The notes below the pieces were generated by a model that saw only the letters and a list, made by a program, of their open reading frames with translations, was not told the origin of the DNA and searched no databases. This document shows positions 17,566 to 28,500 of a stretch of 64,000 bases of DNA, one piece after another (the first letter of the stretch is position 1; every line of letters begins with the position of its first letter). Both the position numbers and the translations under genes were made by a program. Source of the DNA: Aristophania vespae (GTDB lineage: Bacteria; Pseudomonadota; Alphaproteobacteria; Acetobacterales; Acetobacteraceae); assembly GCF_009906835.1 (NCBI RefSeq), contig NZ_CP047652.1, positions 126,001 through 190,000 on the forward strand, read 5' to 3'.

Positions 17566-18510
17566 ATGAAATTGCCGCTTGAGCCACGATCTAAAAAAAG
17601 CATATTAGACTTAGACGCTTTTTTTCATTGGCTTTTTTGGATAAGTGCCGCTTTGGTGCTTTTGGTCTTGGGCGGCCTTATTGTGCTTATGGCCGTTGGT
17701 GGCGAAAAAGCTTTTGCAACTTTTGGGTTGGGTTTTTTCTATCACGCTCATTGGAATCCTGTCACAAATCAATATGGTGTTCTAGCGCCCCTTCTCGGAA
17801 CAGTTATTAGCACGATCATAGCCATTATCTTGGCTGTACCCTTAGCTTTTGGTACGGCATTTTGGCTAACGTCTATTGCTCCTACACGTATAGCAGCCAT
17901 TATCGGAACAGCAGTTCAACTCTTAGCAGCTGTGCCATCCATCATTTTTGGTATGTGGGGATTTTTTACGATTGTCCCTTTCATGTCGGGGACGGTTCAG
18001 CGCTTTCTAAATCATCACTGTGCCGATCTCTTTCTCATTGGTCCCTTATTAAAAGGTATTCCTATCGGAACAGGTCTTATGACCTCGGGTATTATTTTAG
18101 CTGTGATGATTGCTCCCTTCATTACAGCTGTCATGTGCGACGTTTTTAGCGCCGTTCCGCCCATGTTGAAAGAAAGCGCCTATGGTCTTGGTGCTACGCG
18201 TTGGGAGGTTATGCGTAAAGTGATTGTACCATGGTCACGAAGTGGTATGATAGGGGCAATCGTGCTGGGCATGGGGCGTGCCTTGGGTGAGACCATGGCT
18301 GTTACGTTCGTTATCGGAAATGTGACATCTATTGGTTGGTCTCTTTTTTCCCCACGTAGTACAGTGGCATCTCTTATAGCATTGCAGTTTCCTGAAAGTC
18401 CCGAAGGGTCTTTACGGCTTTCTGCGCTAATGGCGTTAGGGTTCGTTTTGATGATTCTTTCGTGTCTGAGTCTAGCGTGTGCGCGTCTTTTAAAAGGCAA
18501 GCGTCAATGA
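17566..18510 (+). CDS. pstC: Phosphate ABC transporter permease PstC
   Basis: 314 aa inner-membrane subunit of the high-affinity phosphate importer, paired with PstA. About six hydrophobic helices are visible. The binding-protein-dependent permease (EAA) loop reads SAYGLGATRWEVMRKVIVP, with MGRALGETMAVTFVIGN just after, both classic for PstC. The stop overlaps the pstA start (ATGA). It is the first gene of pstC-pstA-pstB-phoU; no pstS gene lies in front of it, where a divergent glycosyltransferase is found instead. Control by PhoB is expected from the family, but I could not identify a convincing Pho box in the 230-base upstream region. Confidence 0.95.
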   Translation: MKLPLEPRSKKSILDLDAFFHWLFWISAALVLLVLGGLIVLMAVGGEKAFATFGLGFFYHAHWNPVTNQYGVLAPLLGTVISTIIAIILAVPLAFGTAFWLTSIAPTRIAAIIGTAVQLLAAVPSIIFGMWGFFTIVPFMSGTVQRFLNHHCADLFLIGPLLKGIPIGTGLMTSGIILAVMIAPFITAVMCDVFSAVPPMLKESAYGLGATRWEVMRKVIVPWSRSGMIGAIVLGMGRALGETMAVTFVIGNVTSIGWSLFSPRSTVASLIALQFPESPEGSLRLSALMALGFVLMILSCLSLACARLLKGKRQ

Positions 18511-19376
18511 GTGTTGAAAAAAATGCTCAGACCCGGTGGCGCGGTGATAGGCTAACGTCATATCGGCGCGTGATGAGTAAATTAGCTACAGTGATGAGTA
18601 CCCTAGCTGGTATTATACTCATTCTCACGCTCCTCTCCATTTTATATATGCTTCTTAGCAAAGGAATTGCAGCTTTATCGCTAACAGTTTTTACAAAACC
18701 GATGGGCCCACCGGGTAGCCATAGCGGATTGGGTAATGCGATTTTAGGGAGCATTATTCAGACGGGCCTGGCACTTTTAATTGCAGCACCTTTGGGGCTA
18801 CTATGTGGTGTCTATCTCTCTGAATATGGTTCGAAAACTAATCGCTTTGCGACTATTGTGCGTTTTGTTTCTGATGTGCTGATGTCAGTGCCTTCCATTT
18901 TAGTGGGGTTATTTATTTACCAGCTTTTAGTAGCACCTTTTCGGCATTTTTCAGCCTTTTCAGGGGCGGTTGCATTAGCTGTTTTGGCTGTGCCTGTCAT
19001 TATTCGTACAACCGAAGATATGCTGCGTTTAGTTCCAACAGCCATGAGAGAAGCTGGCGCGGCCCTTGGTGCGGCAAAATGGCGGGTAACTTTTTCTCTT
19101 TGTTTACGTTCTGCGAGGCAAGGTGTTTTAACGGGTGTTTTACTCGCTCTGGCCAGAATGGGCGGTGAAACAGCGCCTTTATTATTTACATCTTTAGGTA
19201 ATCAAAGTTGGTCATGGGATTTGTCCAAACCGATGGCGAGTTTGCCTATTGCAATTTACCAATATGCCGGGGCCTCTTATGACGATTGGGTTCAGCTTGC
19301 ATGGGCCGGTGCTTTAATTGTTACTGTTGGGGTGCTGATGATTAATATTGTAGTGCGGCTCTCTTCACGTCGTTAG
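18507..19376 (+). CDS. pstA: Phosphate ABC transporter permease PstA
   Basis: 289 aa from the ATG that overlaps the pstC stop; an upstream in-frame start inside pstC is possible but unlikely. It is the second permease subunit, with six predicted helices. The EAA loop contains [19 protein letters not shown], followed by [19 protein letters not shown], the diagnostic PstA sequence. The N-terminal 35 residues are cytoplasmic and basic. The stop codon overlaps a possible GTG start of pstB. The tight arrangement indicates a single transcript with pstC and pstB. Confidence 0.95.
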   Translation: MSVEKNAQTRWRGDRLTSYRRVMSKLATVMSTLAGIILILTLLSILYMLLSKGIAALSLTVFTKPMGPPGSHSGLGNAILGSIIQTGLALLIAAPLGLLCGVYLSEYGSKTNRFATIVRFVSDVLMSVPSILVGLFIYQLLVAPFRHFSAFSGAVALAVLAVPVIIRTTEDMLRLVPTAMREAGAALGAAKWRVTFSLCLRSARQGVLTGVLLALARMGGETAPLLFTSLGNQSWSWDLSKPMASLPIAIYQYAGASYDDWVQLAWAGALIVTVGVLMINIVVRLSSRR

Positions 19377-20194
19377 TGATCAAAAAGAGTAAATTCATGA
19401 ATCAAGGCCCAAGAATGTATCTTCCTGAGAACGATGAGCGTGAAACAGCCCTTGCTGTTCAAAATCTTAATTTCTATTACGGCAATCATCACGCTTTACA
19501 CGATATATCGATCAATTACCCTGCCAAGCAGGTTACGGCCATGATTGGCCCAAGTGGTTGTGGTAAATCGACATTATTGCGTGTTTTTAACCGTATGTAC
19601 GACCTTTACCCTGGGCAGCGCGCTACAGGTAAGGTCATGTTCGACGGAAAAAACATCTTAGATAAAACAATGAATCTGGATGTTTTAAGGGCTCGGGTCG
19701 GAATGGTCTTTCAAAAGCCAACACCCTTTCCTATGTCTATTTATGATAATATCGTCTTTGGAGTACGTCTGCATGAACGCTTAAGCCGTACAGAGATGGA
19801 TGAACGTGTACAAGATGTCCTGACACGTGTTGCTTTGTGGAATGAGGTAAAGGATCGCCTGAAAGCTCCAGCTTCTGGGCTTTCTGGTGGACAACAGCAA
19901 AGGCTGTGTATCGCTCGCAGTATTGCAACACGACCAGAAGTTTTGCTGCTTGATGAGCCAACTTCGGCTCTTGATCCAATTTCTACGGCACGCATAGAAG
20001 AGTTGCTTGATGAACTCAAAGAAGAATTTACTATAGCAATTGTGACTCATAACATGCAGCAGGCAGCCCGTTGTGCTGATCGTGTTGCCTTTTTCTATAT
20101 GGGTCGTTTGATAGAAGTTGACCAAGCCGATCGTATTTTTACGAATCCTCGTCAGAAACAAACCCAGGATTATATCACGGGTAGATTTGGATAA
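19376..20194 (+). CDS. pstB: Phosphate import ATP-binding protein PstB
   Basis: 272 aa ATPase of the phosphate importer. Walker [14 protein letters not shown]-loop [16 protein letters not shown] (PstB-typical), signature [16 protein letters not shown], Walker [12 protein letters not shown] and H-loop IVTHNMQQA are all intact. The C-terminus [18 protein letters not shown] is the standard PstB ending. The GTG at 19376 overlaps the pstA stop; an ATG at 19397 preceded by AAAGAG is an equally plausible start and gives 265 aa. Six bases separate it from phoU. Confidence 0.95.
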   Translation: MIKKSKFMNQGPRMYLPENDERETALAVQNLNFYYGNHHALHDISINYPAKQVTAMIGPSGCGKSTLLRVFNRMYDLYPGQRATGKVMFDGKNILDKTMNLDVLRARVGMVFQKPTPFPMSIYDNIVFGVRLHERLSRTEMDERVQDVLTRVALWNEVKDRLKAPASGLSGGQQQRLCIARSIATRPEVLLLDEPTSALDPISTARIEELLDELKEEFTIAIVTHNMQQAARCADRVAFFYMGRLIEVDQADRIFTNPRQKQTQDYITGRFG

Positions 20195-20199
20195 AAGTT

Positions 20200-20912
20200 A
20201 TGCCTCTTGACCGTTCACACATTGTAAGAAGTTACGAGCACGAACTTGACCATCTTCGTGAGTTAATGGCGAAAATGGGACAGTTGGTTGAAAGCCAGGT
20301 TGATCAGGCCTTAACCGCCATTGCTGATCATGATGAGGAAGCAGCCAATAATGCTGTCACCCAAGATCCTGAAGTAGACGACATTGAACGTGAGGTCGAA
20401 GGGCTTGCTATCCGTCTTTTAGCTCTTAGAAGTCCAATGGGCGGTGACCTTAGAGAGATCGTTGCTGCTCTTAAAATAACGGGTGATCTTGAGCGTATTG
20501 GTGATTACGCTGCTTCTATTGCGCGTAAGGCCATTAAGGCTGCTGCCGAGGGGGGCATATTTCTCTCTCTGGTTTGTTGAGTATGGGCCGATTGGTAAAA
20601 GAAAATTTCCAGAGAACGGTTCAGGCGATTAATAGGTTAGACCCGGATTTAGCCGTTGCGGTATGGCAGTCTGATAAAGGGGTGGACGAATATTATACGA
20701 CGCTTTTTCGCGAGCTCGTAACTTATATGATGGAAGATCCACGAAATATTCGCCCCTGTACCGAGCTGCTTTTTATTGCGAAAAATTTCGAGCGTATCGG
20801 TGATCACGCTACTAATATTGCTGAACGGGTTTATTATGCTGTAACAGGCGATAATTTACCGGCTGCTATGCGCCCTCGTGGAGGGTCAAAGAAAGACACA
20901 TCACGGAAATAG
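20200..20912 (+). CDS. phoU: Phosphate signalling protein PhoU, frame broken once
   Basis: About 237 aa after correction, the family length. PhoU is a two-bundle helical protein that couples Pst transport to the PhoR/PhoB system and limits phosphate uptake. Both PhoU repeats have their metal-binding motif: LKITGDLERIGDYA in the first and IAKNFERIGDHATNIAE in the second. The first frame stops at 20578-20580. One extra G in the six-G run at 20550-20555 restores AAEGGHISLSGLLSMGR at the joint between repeats. A split PhoU would likely be non-functional, so an undercall is the simpler reading. A bidirectional terminator follows. Confidence 0.92.
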
Positions 20913-20934
20913 CCTATATCGCCCTAATATATCC

Positions 20935-20966
20935 AAAAAAACCTCGGAATATTCCGAGGTTTTTTT
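20935..20966. terminator. Bidirectional terminator between phoU and the amino-acid permease
   Basis: Perfect palindrome CCTCGGAAT-ATTCCGAGG (20942-20959) flanked by seven A on the left and seven T on the right, placed between convergent genes. Confidence 0.92.
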
Positions 20967-21004
20967 ATAGAATTACCAGCTTTTCAAACGGTAAAAACCA
21001 TTTT

Positions 21005-22414
21005 TTATGAGTGATTTTTACGTTTGAGAATGTACCAGCCACCACAAAATATTGCTGCTAAGAGAGGAATGCTTGCTACAGAAAGCGTTCCCGATGGGTA
21101 ATCAAATACCATCATAACAACGACAAAGATCAGAAAGCCGAGTGTAATCCAGCCACTATAGGGAGCTCCAGGCATCGTAAAGCCTGTAGGGGCGATTTTA
21201 CCTTCACGAATCTTTTTATGAAGTTGAAGTTGGCATAAAATAATAGAAGCCCATGTTCCTAAAACGCCAAGTGAAGAAAGACTAAGAACAACCTCAAAAA
21301 CCTGGGATGGAATAAGGTAATTTAACCCCACACCGATAAGATAAATCGCTAAAGTCGCCAAAATTCCGACATAGGGAACAGATTGCCGGCTAAGCTTACT
21401 CATGGCTTTGGGCCCTGAGCCGCCTAATGATAGAGCACGTAAAATACGCCCTGTGGAGTACAGTCCTGAATTTAAGCTGGATAATGCCGCAGTGAGTACG
21501 ACAAAATTCATGATATTATCTGCACCTGGCACACCAAGCTTTTCAAAGAACGTCACAAACGGGCTTACACCTGCTTCATATTCTGTCCAGGGAAGAAGGC
21601 AGACTAAAAGTGCTATAGAGCCAACGTAAAAGATTAGAATACGCCAAATAACGCTATTGACCGCCCGAGGGACAATTTTATGGGCATCTTTGCATTCCCC
21701 AGCGGCAACGCCAATAAGTTCAGTTGCGGCATAAGCAAAAATAACGCCCTGGATCAACATAAGTGGTGCAATAAATCCGTGTGGAAAAAAACCACCACTT
21801 TGTGAAATCAGGTGAAGGCCGGGTTTGTGCCCACCTACATCGACCCCCATAAAGAGAATCGTAATTCCAACAACCAAGAAAGCTGCAAGAGTCAGCACTT
21901 TAATGAGTGAGAACCAGAACTCAATTTCGCCAAAATAACGTACGCCTGTAAGATTTACCCCACCCACTACAAGGAGCGCTCCAAAGGCGATAACCCATTG
22001 CGGAATATCACTGAAGATGGGCCAATAATGCATGTAAAGAGCAATGGCTGTAATATCAGCAATACCCGTCATGGCCCAGTTCAGAAAAGAGAACCAACCC
22101 GCAGTATAAGCGGCCCATTCTCCCAGAAATTCCCGCGCATATGTTACGTAACTGCCACTTGTTGGGCGATACATCACAAGTTCGCCCATAGCGCGGAGAA
22201 TCATAAAAGCGCATAGGCCGCAAATAGCATAGACTATGACGAGCGAAGGGCCAGCTTCTTGAAGACGAGAGCCCGCACCTAAAAAGAGCCCGGTGCCAAT
22301 TGCACCGCCTAGAGCGATCATCTGTATATGACGGCTTCCCAGATCTTTATGGTAGCCTTCTTCGCTAATAGCTCCGGGATGTGACCCTTTTTTGTCATCT
22401 GTCAATTGCGTCAT
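21005..22414 (-). CDS. ansP: Amino-acid permease, probably L-asparagine permease (AAT family, APC superfamily)
   Basis: 469 aa, about 12 membrane helices. The N-terminal signature HIQMIALGGAIGTGLFLGAG is that of the AAT family of proton-driven amino-acid importers. The stretches NSGLYSTGRILRALSLGG, SRQSVPYVGILATL and FTMPGAPYSGWITL match AnsP more closely than CycA, AroP or GabP as I recall them, so asparagine is the favoured substrate. Start ATG at 22414 is preferred over an upstream TTG because AGGA sits seven bases before it. Monocistronic between convergent phoU and the same-strand lytic transglycosylase gene. Confidence 0.8.
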   Translation of the reverse strand: MTQLTDDKKGSHPGAISEEGYHKDLGSRHIQMIALGGAIGTGLFLGAGSRLQEAGPSLVIVYAICGLCAFMILRAMGELVMYRPTSGSYVTYAREFLGEWAAYTAGWFSFLNWAMTGIADITAIALYMHYWPIFSDIPQWVIAFGALLVVGGVNLTGVRYFGEIEFWFSLIKVLTLAAFLVVGITILFMGVDVGGHKPGLHLISQSGGFFPHGFIAPLMLIQGVIFAYAATELIGVAAGECKDAHKIVPRAVNSVIWRILIFYVGSIALLVCLLPWTEYEAGVSPFVTFFEKLGVPGADNIMNFVVLTAALSSLNSGLYSTGRILRALSLGGSGPKAMSKLSRQSVPYVGILATLAIYLIGVGLNYLIPSQVFEVVLSLSSLGVLGTWASIILCQLQLHKKIREGKIAPTGFTMPGAPYSGWITLGFLIFVVVMMVFDYPSGTLSVASIPLLAAIFCGGWYILKRKNHS

Positions 22415-22557
22415 AGAGTGATCCTGACACTGGTACAAGATAGACTAAGCCGCATTGGCATAGGACTCCCTCAAAAAAAGCTTGGCTGCTATGTGTTCTA
22501 GGCATGCATACCATAAGCTAACTTGTCTTTTTTGCCAATCTATTCCTGCTTGAGGCC

Positions 22558-23532
22558 TTAATGTCCTGGAGCAATAGGTGTGCAACCAAGTCCCTTTATG
22601 CGTAAATTTCTGCATGATTGTCTGGCATTTTTCTCGCTTAAACCCTGCAAACGAGAGCGCCACAAAATAATCTTAGATTTTTTTACCTGTTGAGTCACGA
22701 TTCGTGTACCTTGAAGCATTTTAAAATCAGCCTGACGCGCTACAGTTGCTGCATAACGTGCTTGTCCCAGATTAGAAAAAGCTCCGATCTGGATGGTCCA
22801 GTCGCCATAATGAGCTGCATAGGCCGCCAATAAGCTTTCCAAATGTGGTGCTGCGGCTGGTTGCTTATTGTTTCCAGGGTTGCTGACAGATTTCTGAGCA
22901 ATATAGTGCTGAGTAGGGCTGTAATGTCCCTGTCTTTGGAATTTAGTGCCATAACGGGCTAGGGGGCCAGTGAGTGGAGCATAATCACCTAAGTGAGGTG
23001 TTATTGCGGCGACATAATTTCTGGTCTCTCGAGGAAGAGTGCGTCCATAATTTAGGTAATTTTCTAGAGCAATGGGCCCTGCATTATAAGCGGCTAAAAA
23101 GCTGGGTGCTCCATATTTGTCATAAAGCACTTTCAAATAGCCTGATCCTGCCATGATGTTATCATATGGCTCGAAAGGATCAGAGCCCAGGTTAAAGCGT
23201 TGCTGCATGTCGGCATAGGTCGTGGGCATGAGTTGCATGAGCCCCATAGCCCCAGCTGAAGACGTTATAGGCTGTCCGTTGCGATATTGATGGCCACCTG
23301 ATTCTTGCTGAATTACGGCTCTTATCCAGTGTTCCGGGATATTAAAGCGATTTGCTGCTGCTTGGATGTAGGGTTGCCATGGATCATTAATGGGCCCAGG
23401 TGCCTTATAGGCATTAGGAGCATTTGGGTAATAACGGTTATAAATAGAGCGGTGCGAAGAGGTGCATCCTTGCAATAAGGCAAGGGCTGGCAAAATCAGA
23501 ATGCTTAAAATGATGAGGTTAATCTTTGACAC
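22558..23532 (-). CDS. Lytic transglycosylase lipoprotein with SLT and SPOR domains
   Basis: 324 aa. The signal peptide ends in a lipobox (LALLQGC), so it is a probable lipoprotein. The SLT domain (about residues 50-175) has catalytic Glu in IRAVIQQESGGHQ, then SAGAMGLMQLMPTT and LAAYNAGPIALENYL, the three goose-lysozyme-type motifs; it cleaves peptidoglycan glycan strands. The C-terminal SPOR domain (about 243-320, starting DWTIQIGAFSN) binds denuded glycan at division sites. This resembles a family of SLT-SPOR septal remodelling enzymes in alphaproteobacteria. The start overlaps the 3' end of the TetR gene by 14 bases, so the two may share a transcript. Confidence 0.9.
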   Translation of the reverse strand: MSKINLIILSILILPALALLQGCTSSHRSIYNRYYPNAPNAYKAPGPINDPWQPYIQAAANRFNIPEHWIRAVIQQESGGHQYRNGQPITSSAGAMGLMQLMPTTYADMQQRFNLGSDPFEPYDNIMAGSGYLKVLYDKYGAPSFLAAYNAGPIALENYLNYGRTLPRETRNYVAAITPHLGDYAPLTGPLARYGTKFQRQGHYSPTQHYIAQKSVSNPGNNKQPAAAPHLESLLAAYAAHYGDWTIQIGAFSNLGQARYAATVARQADFKMLQGTRIVTQQVKKSKIILWRSRLQGLSEKNARQSCRNLRIKGLGCTPIAPGH

Positions 23533-24238
23533 GATAGGCGGCCAGAAAGATATGAATGCCTTCTTTCACAAAGCGGGAAAAATCTTCCTGGTCCCTCTGT
23601 GGGCCACAATGGGCTAGTTGAGACAGCATAGGCACCCCCAAGGTTAGACCGAAAAAATAATCAGCAGCATCTTTAGGAGAGGTAATCTTCAAAAGTCCTT
23701 TTTCTTTTTGAACTGCGAGCCAGCGCTGTAGGCCAAATTTAGGACCAGAAAGGTGAAAAAGCTCTGTCATAAGGCGTTGAACTGTAGCCGAACGGGTTGT
23801 TTCACCAATGATAGCCCGTAACAGTCCCAAGCGTTTTGTGTCTAGAATTTTACGGGCGAGATCATAACAAAAATTTGTGAGCTGTGTTTCAATATCACCT
23901 TCATAATCTGGAGAAGTTTCCAGGTGAGAAAATAGCCTTTCCAGGAGCAGTTGTTCCAAAAGAGCATGCTTGGAAGGAAAATATAAATAAAGCGTCTTTT
24001 TGGACATACCAGCTTTTTTGGCAATATTATCCATGGAAATATCTCTGTAACCATGTGACTGCAAAAGAGTGCAAGTAGTATCGAGAATATTTTGGCGTTT
24101 CAGCTCATCTCCTGCATTTTTTTCAGAAAAATCCAAGAGTGTTGACTCCCCGAGGCTGTTACTCTCATTGGCGTGTTTTATGAAAGCAGCATTGCCGGTT
24201 TTAGCGTGCGGAGACAAAATTAAATCCTTGTAAGACAC
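23519..24238 (-). CDS. TetR/AcrR-family repressor, divergent from RND efflux operon
   Basis: 239 aa. After a non-conserved N-terminal tail of about 48 residues, a TetR helix-turn-helix is clear: ILDTTCTLLQSHGYRDISM then IAKKAGMSKKTLYLYFPSK (about residues 52-95). The C-terminal part is helical and would bind a ligand. It is divergently transcribed from the membrane fusion, RND pump and outer-membrane channel genes, the usual place for an AcrR-like local repressor. A perfect inverted repeat in the shared intergenic region is its probable operator. The upstream tail could be an over-extended start; a later ATG is not obvious. Confidence 0.88.
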   Translation of the reverse strand: MSYKDLILSPHAKTGNAAFIKHANESNSLGESTLLDFSEKNAGDELKRQNILDTTCTLLQSHGYRDISMDNIAKKAGMSKKTLYLYFPSKHALLEQLLLERLFSHLETSPDYEGDIETQLTNFCYDLARKILDTKRLGLLRAIIGETTRSATVQRLMTELFHLSGPKFGLQRWLAVQKEKGLLKITSPKDAADYFFGLTLGVPMLSQLAHCGPQRDQEDFSRFVKEGIHIFLAAYRVKD

Positions 24239-24262
24239 ACAAATCTAATTGACCTTTAGCGA

Positions 24263-24280
24263 GGAAACCAGATAGTTTCC
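24263..24280. promoter_or_regulatory. Probable TetR-type operator between repressor and efflux operon
   Basis: Inverted repeat GGAAAC-CAGATA-GTTTCC. TTGACC at 24249-24254 could be a -35 element of the efflux promoter, with the operator covering the -10 zone (GATAGT), so repressor binding there would block RNA polymerase. Binding is inferred from symmetry and position. Confidence 0.6.
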
Positions 24281-24341
24281 ATGCTTAAGTGAAATAAATC
24301 ATCAAAATTCCGTGGTCTTTTTTGTGAGTCATAGTGTCCCA

Positions 24342-25529
24342 ATGGCCGTTTACAATTTATCTTATAGATCAGTTTCTGCTTTTCGTAAGTCTTGGGGCTA
24401 TAACAGTTTAGCTCTTCTTGCGGGGGTTGCTCTGCTTTCTGGATGCCAGAAAAAGGCCTCTCCTCCGCCCAAGCCTCAGACTGTTGATGTTATTAAAATG
24501 CATCCCCAGCAAATTACGCTTGAGACGTCATTGCCTGGCAGGACAAGTGCTTTTGAGCAATCTGAAATTCGTCCTCAGGTTGATGGTGTGATCGTATCGC
24601 GCAATTTTGAGCAGGGAAAAGATGTTAAGGCTGGACAGCAGCTTTACCAAATCTACCTTCCGCCTTATCAAGCAGCTTATGACCAGGCTAAAGGTAAGTT
24701 GATGGAAGCAAAGGCGACTGCCGCCCGTGCAGAAGCGCAGTTAAAGCGTTACCGCCATCTGGTTGGACCCCGCGCTGTCAGTCAACAGGAATTTGACAAT
24801 ACTTTAGCTGCTGCCCGTGAGGCAGAAGCACAGGTTGTACAGGCTAAGGCGGCGTTAGAAACTGCTGCGGTTAATGTTCGCTATACGCATGTTCTATCTC
24901 CTATAGATGGCCGTATCGGGCGTACTCTTTATACTGAAGGCACGCTTGTCACGGCAGGTCAGGCTCAGCCTATTGCAATTGTCACAAGGCTCGATCCTAT
25001 TTATGTCGACGTTAATGTCGCTGCTAAAGATATGCTTCGCCTGCGGCGTGAGCTGGATAAGGGACAAATCCAGCGCGTTAATGAGAAGGATGCAGCTGTA
25101 ACTGTCGAGTTATCCGATGGGTCCACCTATGAAAAGACAGGTAGTTTGCAATTATCTGAAGTTACTGTTGATCCTGAGACGGGAACTTTAGTCATGCGGG
25201 CTGTCATGCCAAACCCTGATTATCTTCTTTTGCCAGGTATGTTTGTACATGCTCACATTAAAGAAGGTATTGATTCTTCGGCACTTTTGGTACCCCAGGT
25301 TGCTGTGCAGCGTAATACTAAAGCACAGCCTTATGTTATGGTCATTGATGACGAAAATAAAGTCGACATTCGTATCATCGAAATTGCCCGCTCCATCGGG
25401 GCCTCCTGGCTGGTGAAGTCAGGCCTTAAGCCTGGAGATCGCGTTATTATCAGTGGACTTCAAAAAATCAGGGTTGGGGCAAAGGTTGCCCCCCATTTCG
25501 TTGATTTTAAAGAAGTTGAGGCGGAGTAA
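24342..25529 (+). CDS. RND efflux periplasmic adaptor (AcrA/MexA type lipoprotein)
   Basis: 395 aa from the ATG at 24342; an in-frame GTG lies 10 codons upstream. Signal peptide with lipobox LLSGC, then the PPKPQTVDVIKMHPQQITL start typical of AcrA-like adaptors. The lipoyl halves flank a coiled-coil hairpin rich in Ala (KLMEAKATAARAEAQLKRY, then AREAEAQVVQAKAALETA), followed by VRYTHVLSPIDGRIGRTLYTEG and beta-barrel and membrane-proximal domains. It bridges the RND pump and outer-membrane channel for multidrug or metabolite export. Six bases separate its stop from the pump gene. Confidence 0.93.
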   Translation: MAVYNLSYRSVSAFRKSWGYNSLALLAGVALLSGCQKKASPPPKPQTVDVIKMHPQQITLETSLPGRTSAFEQSEIRPQVDGVIVSRNFEQGKDVKAGQQLYQIYLPPYQAAYDQAKGKLMEAKATAARAEAQLKRYRHLVGPRAVSQQEFDNTLAAAREAEAQVVQAKAALETAAVNVRYTHVLSPIDGRIGRTLYTEGTLVTAGQAQPIAIVTRLDPIYVDVNVAAKDMLRLRRELDKGQIQRVNEKDAAVTVELSDGSTYEKTGSLQLSEVTVDPETGTLVMRAVMPNPDYLLLPGMFVHAHIKEGIDSSALLVPQVAVQRNTKAQPYVMVIDDENKVDIRIIEIARSIGASWLVKSGLKPGDRVIISGLQKIRVGAKVAPHFVDFKEVEAE

Positions 25530-25535
25530 TCACTG

Positions 25536-28500
25536 ATGGGTCTGTCTCGTTATTTTATTGATCGTCCGATTTTTGCATGGGTGATCGGCCTGATTATTAT
25601 GCTTGTGGGTGGTGTTTCCATCTTCAAGCTGCCAATCGCGCAATATCCAAGTATTGCGCCTCCTATGATTGCAATCACGGTTACTTATCCTGGAGCTTCG
25701 GCAGATACGGTTAATAACGTCGTTGTTCAGCCTATTTTGCAACAAATGACCGGTATCGATCATTTGGAATATATGTCCGCTTCCTCATATGGAAGCGGCA
25801 ATATGGAAATTGATATCACCTTTGCGCAGGGCACTAATCCAGATATTGCTCAGGTGCAGGTACAAAATAAGCTTCAATTAGCGCAGCCGCGCTTGCCACA
25901 GGAAGTTACAGCACAGGGTATTAGCGTTACCAAAGCTGTTAAAAACTTCATGATGGTTCTGGCGTTCATTTCTACCGATGGTAGCATGAACAATTATGAT
26001 ATTGCGGATTATATTGCGTCTAATATTTCTGACCCATTATCTCGCGTTTCAGGTGTTGGTGATCACCAAATTTTTGGTGCCGAATATGCGATGCGTGTTT
26101 GGCTCGATCCTGATAAGCTCTTTAATTATGGGCTGACAGTTGCTGATGTTAAAACAGCTATTGAAAATCAAAATATTCAGGTTTCTTCGGGTGAGCTTGG
26201 GGGCTTCCGGCAGCAAAAAATATTGGTTTTGATGCTACCGTTATTGGTCCAACGCGCCTTAATAACCCCGATCAGTTCAAAGAGATTCTCTTAAAGGTTC
26301 AAAAAGACGGAAGTCAGGTTCGCTTAAAGGATGTGGCTCGTACAGAGTTAGGCGCACAAAATTACGCCACCACGGCATTTTATAATAATAAACCTGCTGC
26401 GGCTATGGCCCTCAAGTTGGCTCCTGGGGCAAATCAGCTGACAACTGAAACCGCTATCCGTGAAAAACTTGACGAAATGTCACAGTTTTTTCCGCCAGGG
26501 CTTAAACTTGTTTATCCGTTAGATACTGAGCCATTCATCACCCATTCTATTAGTGAAGTCGTAGAAACGCTGGCTGAGGCGATCGCGCTCGTCTTCATTG
26601 TGATGTTGGTCTTTTTACAGAATTTTCGAGCGACCCTTATTCCTACGATTGCGGTGCCTGTGGTGTTGCTGGGCACATTTGCGGTGCTTGCAGCTCTGGG
26701 TTACACCATTAACACCCTGACCATGCTTGCAATGGTGCTCGCGGTGGGGCTGTTGGTCGATGACGCCATCGTGGTTGTCGAAAACGTTGAGCGCGTTATG
26801 TCAGAGCAAAAGCTCTCTCCCAAGGAAGCGTCACGCGTTTCTATGGATGAGATTTCGGGTGCTCTTATTGGTATCGTATTGGTGCTTACGGCGGTGTTCC
26901 TGCCAATGGCTGCTTTTGGTGGTTCAACTGGTGTGATTTATCGCCAGTTCTCAATCACCATTGTTGCAGCTATGTGGCTTTCCGTTGTGGTGGCTGTGAT
27001 CATGACACCAGCTTTATGCGGCTCAATGCTTAAACCTGGTCATCATGAAGTAAAATTTAAGCCAGCTATTTGGTTTAATAAATGGTTTAGCCGTTTCACA
27101 GATCGTTATGTGAATGGGGTGGAGCATATTTTGCATCACCGACGCCTGAGCATGATAGGTTTCGGTATTTTAACGATTATTGTGGCATTTCTTTTTACCA
27201 AAGTACCTCATGGCTTTTTACCTGATGAAGATCAAGGCCTGATCTTTGGTCAGGTTGCCATGCGCCCTGGTGCAACCAATGCTCAAACTGCCGAAGTCAA
27301 TCATAGAATTTCAAACTATATTCTCAAAACTTACGGCAAAGATGTAGAAGCTGTTTTTTCTGTTAATGGTTTTAGCTTTGCAGGTCAGGGGCAGAGTGCT
27401 GGTGCATTCTTCGTGCGTATGAAGCCCTGGGACGAGCGTCCTGGTTATGAACATACGACAATGCATATTGCTAGCCAGATCATGAAACATTTTGCTGGTG
27501 ATCCAGGGCATTAATCTATGCTCTTAATCCGCCTGCCGTGTTGGAGCTGGGTAACGCAACCGGGTTTGACATCGAGCTGGAAGATCGCGGCCATATAGGG
27601 CACGCTGCCATGGTAGCAGCGCGTAATCAGCTTTTGGCAAAGGCTAACAAAAACCCGCTACTTTCGGCAGTCCGTCCCATGGGGATGGAAGATGCCCCAC
27701 AATATGTGTTGGATCTTGACCGTGAAAAGGCGAATGCTCAGGGGATTACAAACGAAGATATTAACACAACAATTCAGGGTGCTCTTGGCTCCATTTATGT
27801 GAATCAGTTTACGCGTAATGACCGTGTTAAGCAGGTTTATATTCAGGGTGAGGCCTATGCGCGTATGCGCCCAGAGGATTTAGCACGTTGGTACATTCGT
27901 AATAATCAGCGACTTCTGGTTCCATTTAACACTATTGTGGATGGGCATTGGGTTGTCGGTCCACAAAAGGTGGAAAATTATAACGGTAATAGTGCTTTTG
28001 AAATTCAGGGTCAGCCTGCAGCGGGAGTAAGTTCTGGCCGTGCTATGGCAGAAATGGAAAAGATTATTTCTGAACTCCCTGCTGGCGTTGGTTATGAATG
28101 GACGGGGCTTTCTTTTGAGGAACATGCCTCGGGCAATGCGACTGGGCCACTTTATGCTCTGGCAGTGATTGTTATTCTTTTCTGTCTTGCTGCTCTTTAC
28201 GAGAGCTGGGCTATTCCTATCTCAGTCCTTTTAGTGTTGCCATTAGGTGTTCTTGGGGGATTTTGGCCACTTTAGGGCGCGGTTTGAGTAATGACGTTTA
28301 CTTCCAGGTTGGTCTTTTAACAACCGTTGGGCTTGCGGTGAAAAACGCTATTCTGATTGTGGAGTTTGCTAAAGAGTTCTGGGAAAAGGGCGATACACTT
28401 GATGTTGCCGTGTTAAAAGCAGGGCGTGAGCGTTTGCGCCCTATTTTGATGACCTCTATTGCTTTTGTCTGTGGTGTGTTTCCGCTTGCCATTGCTACAG

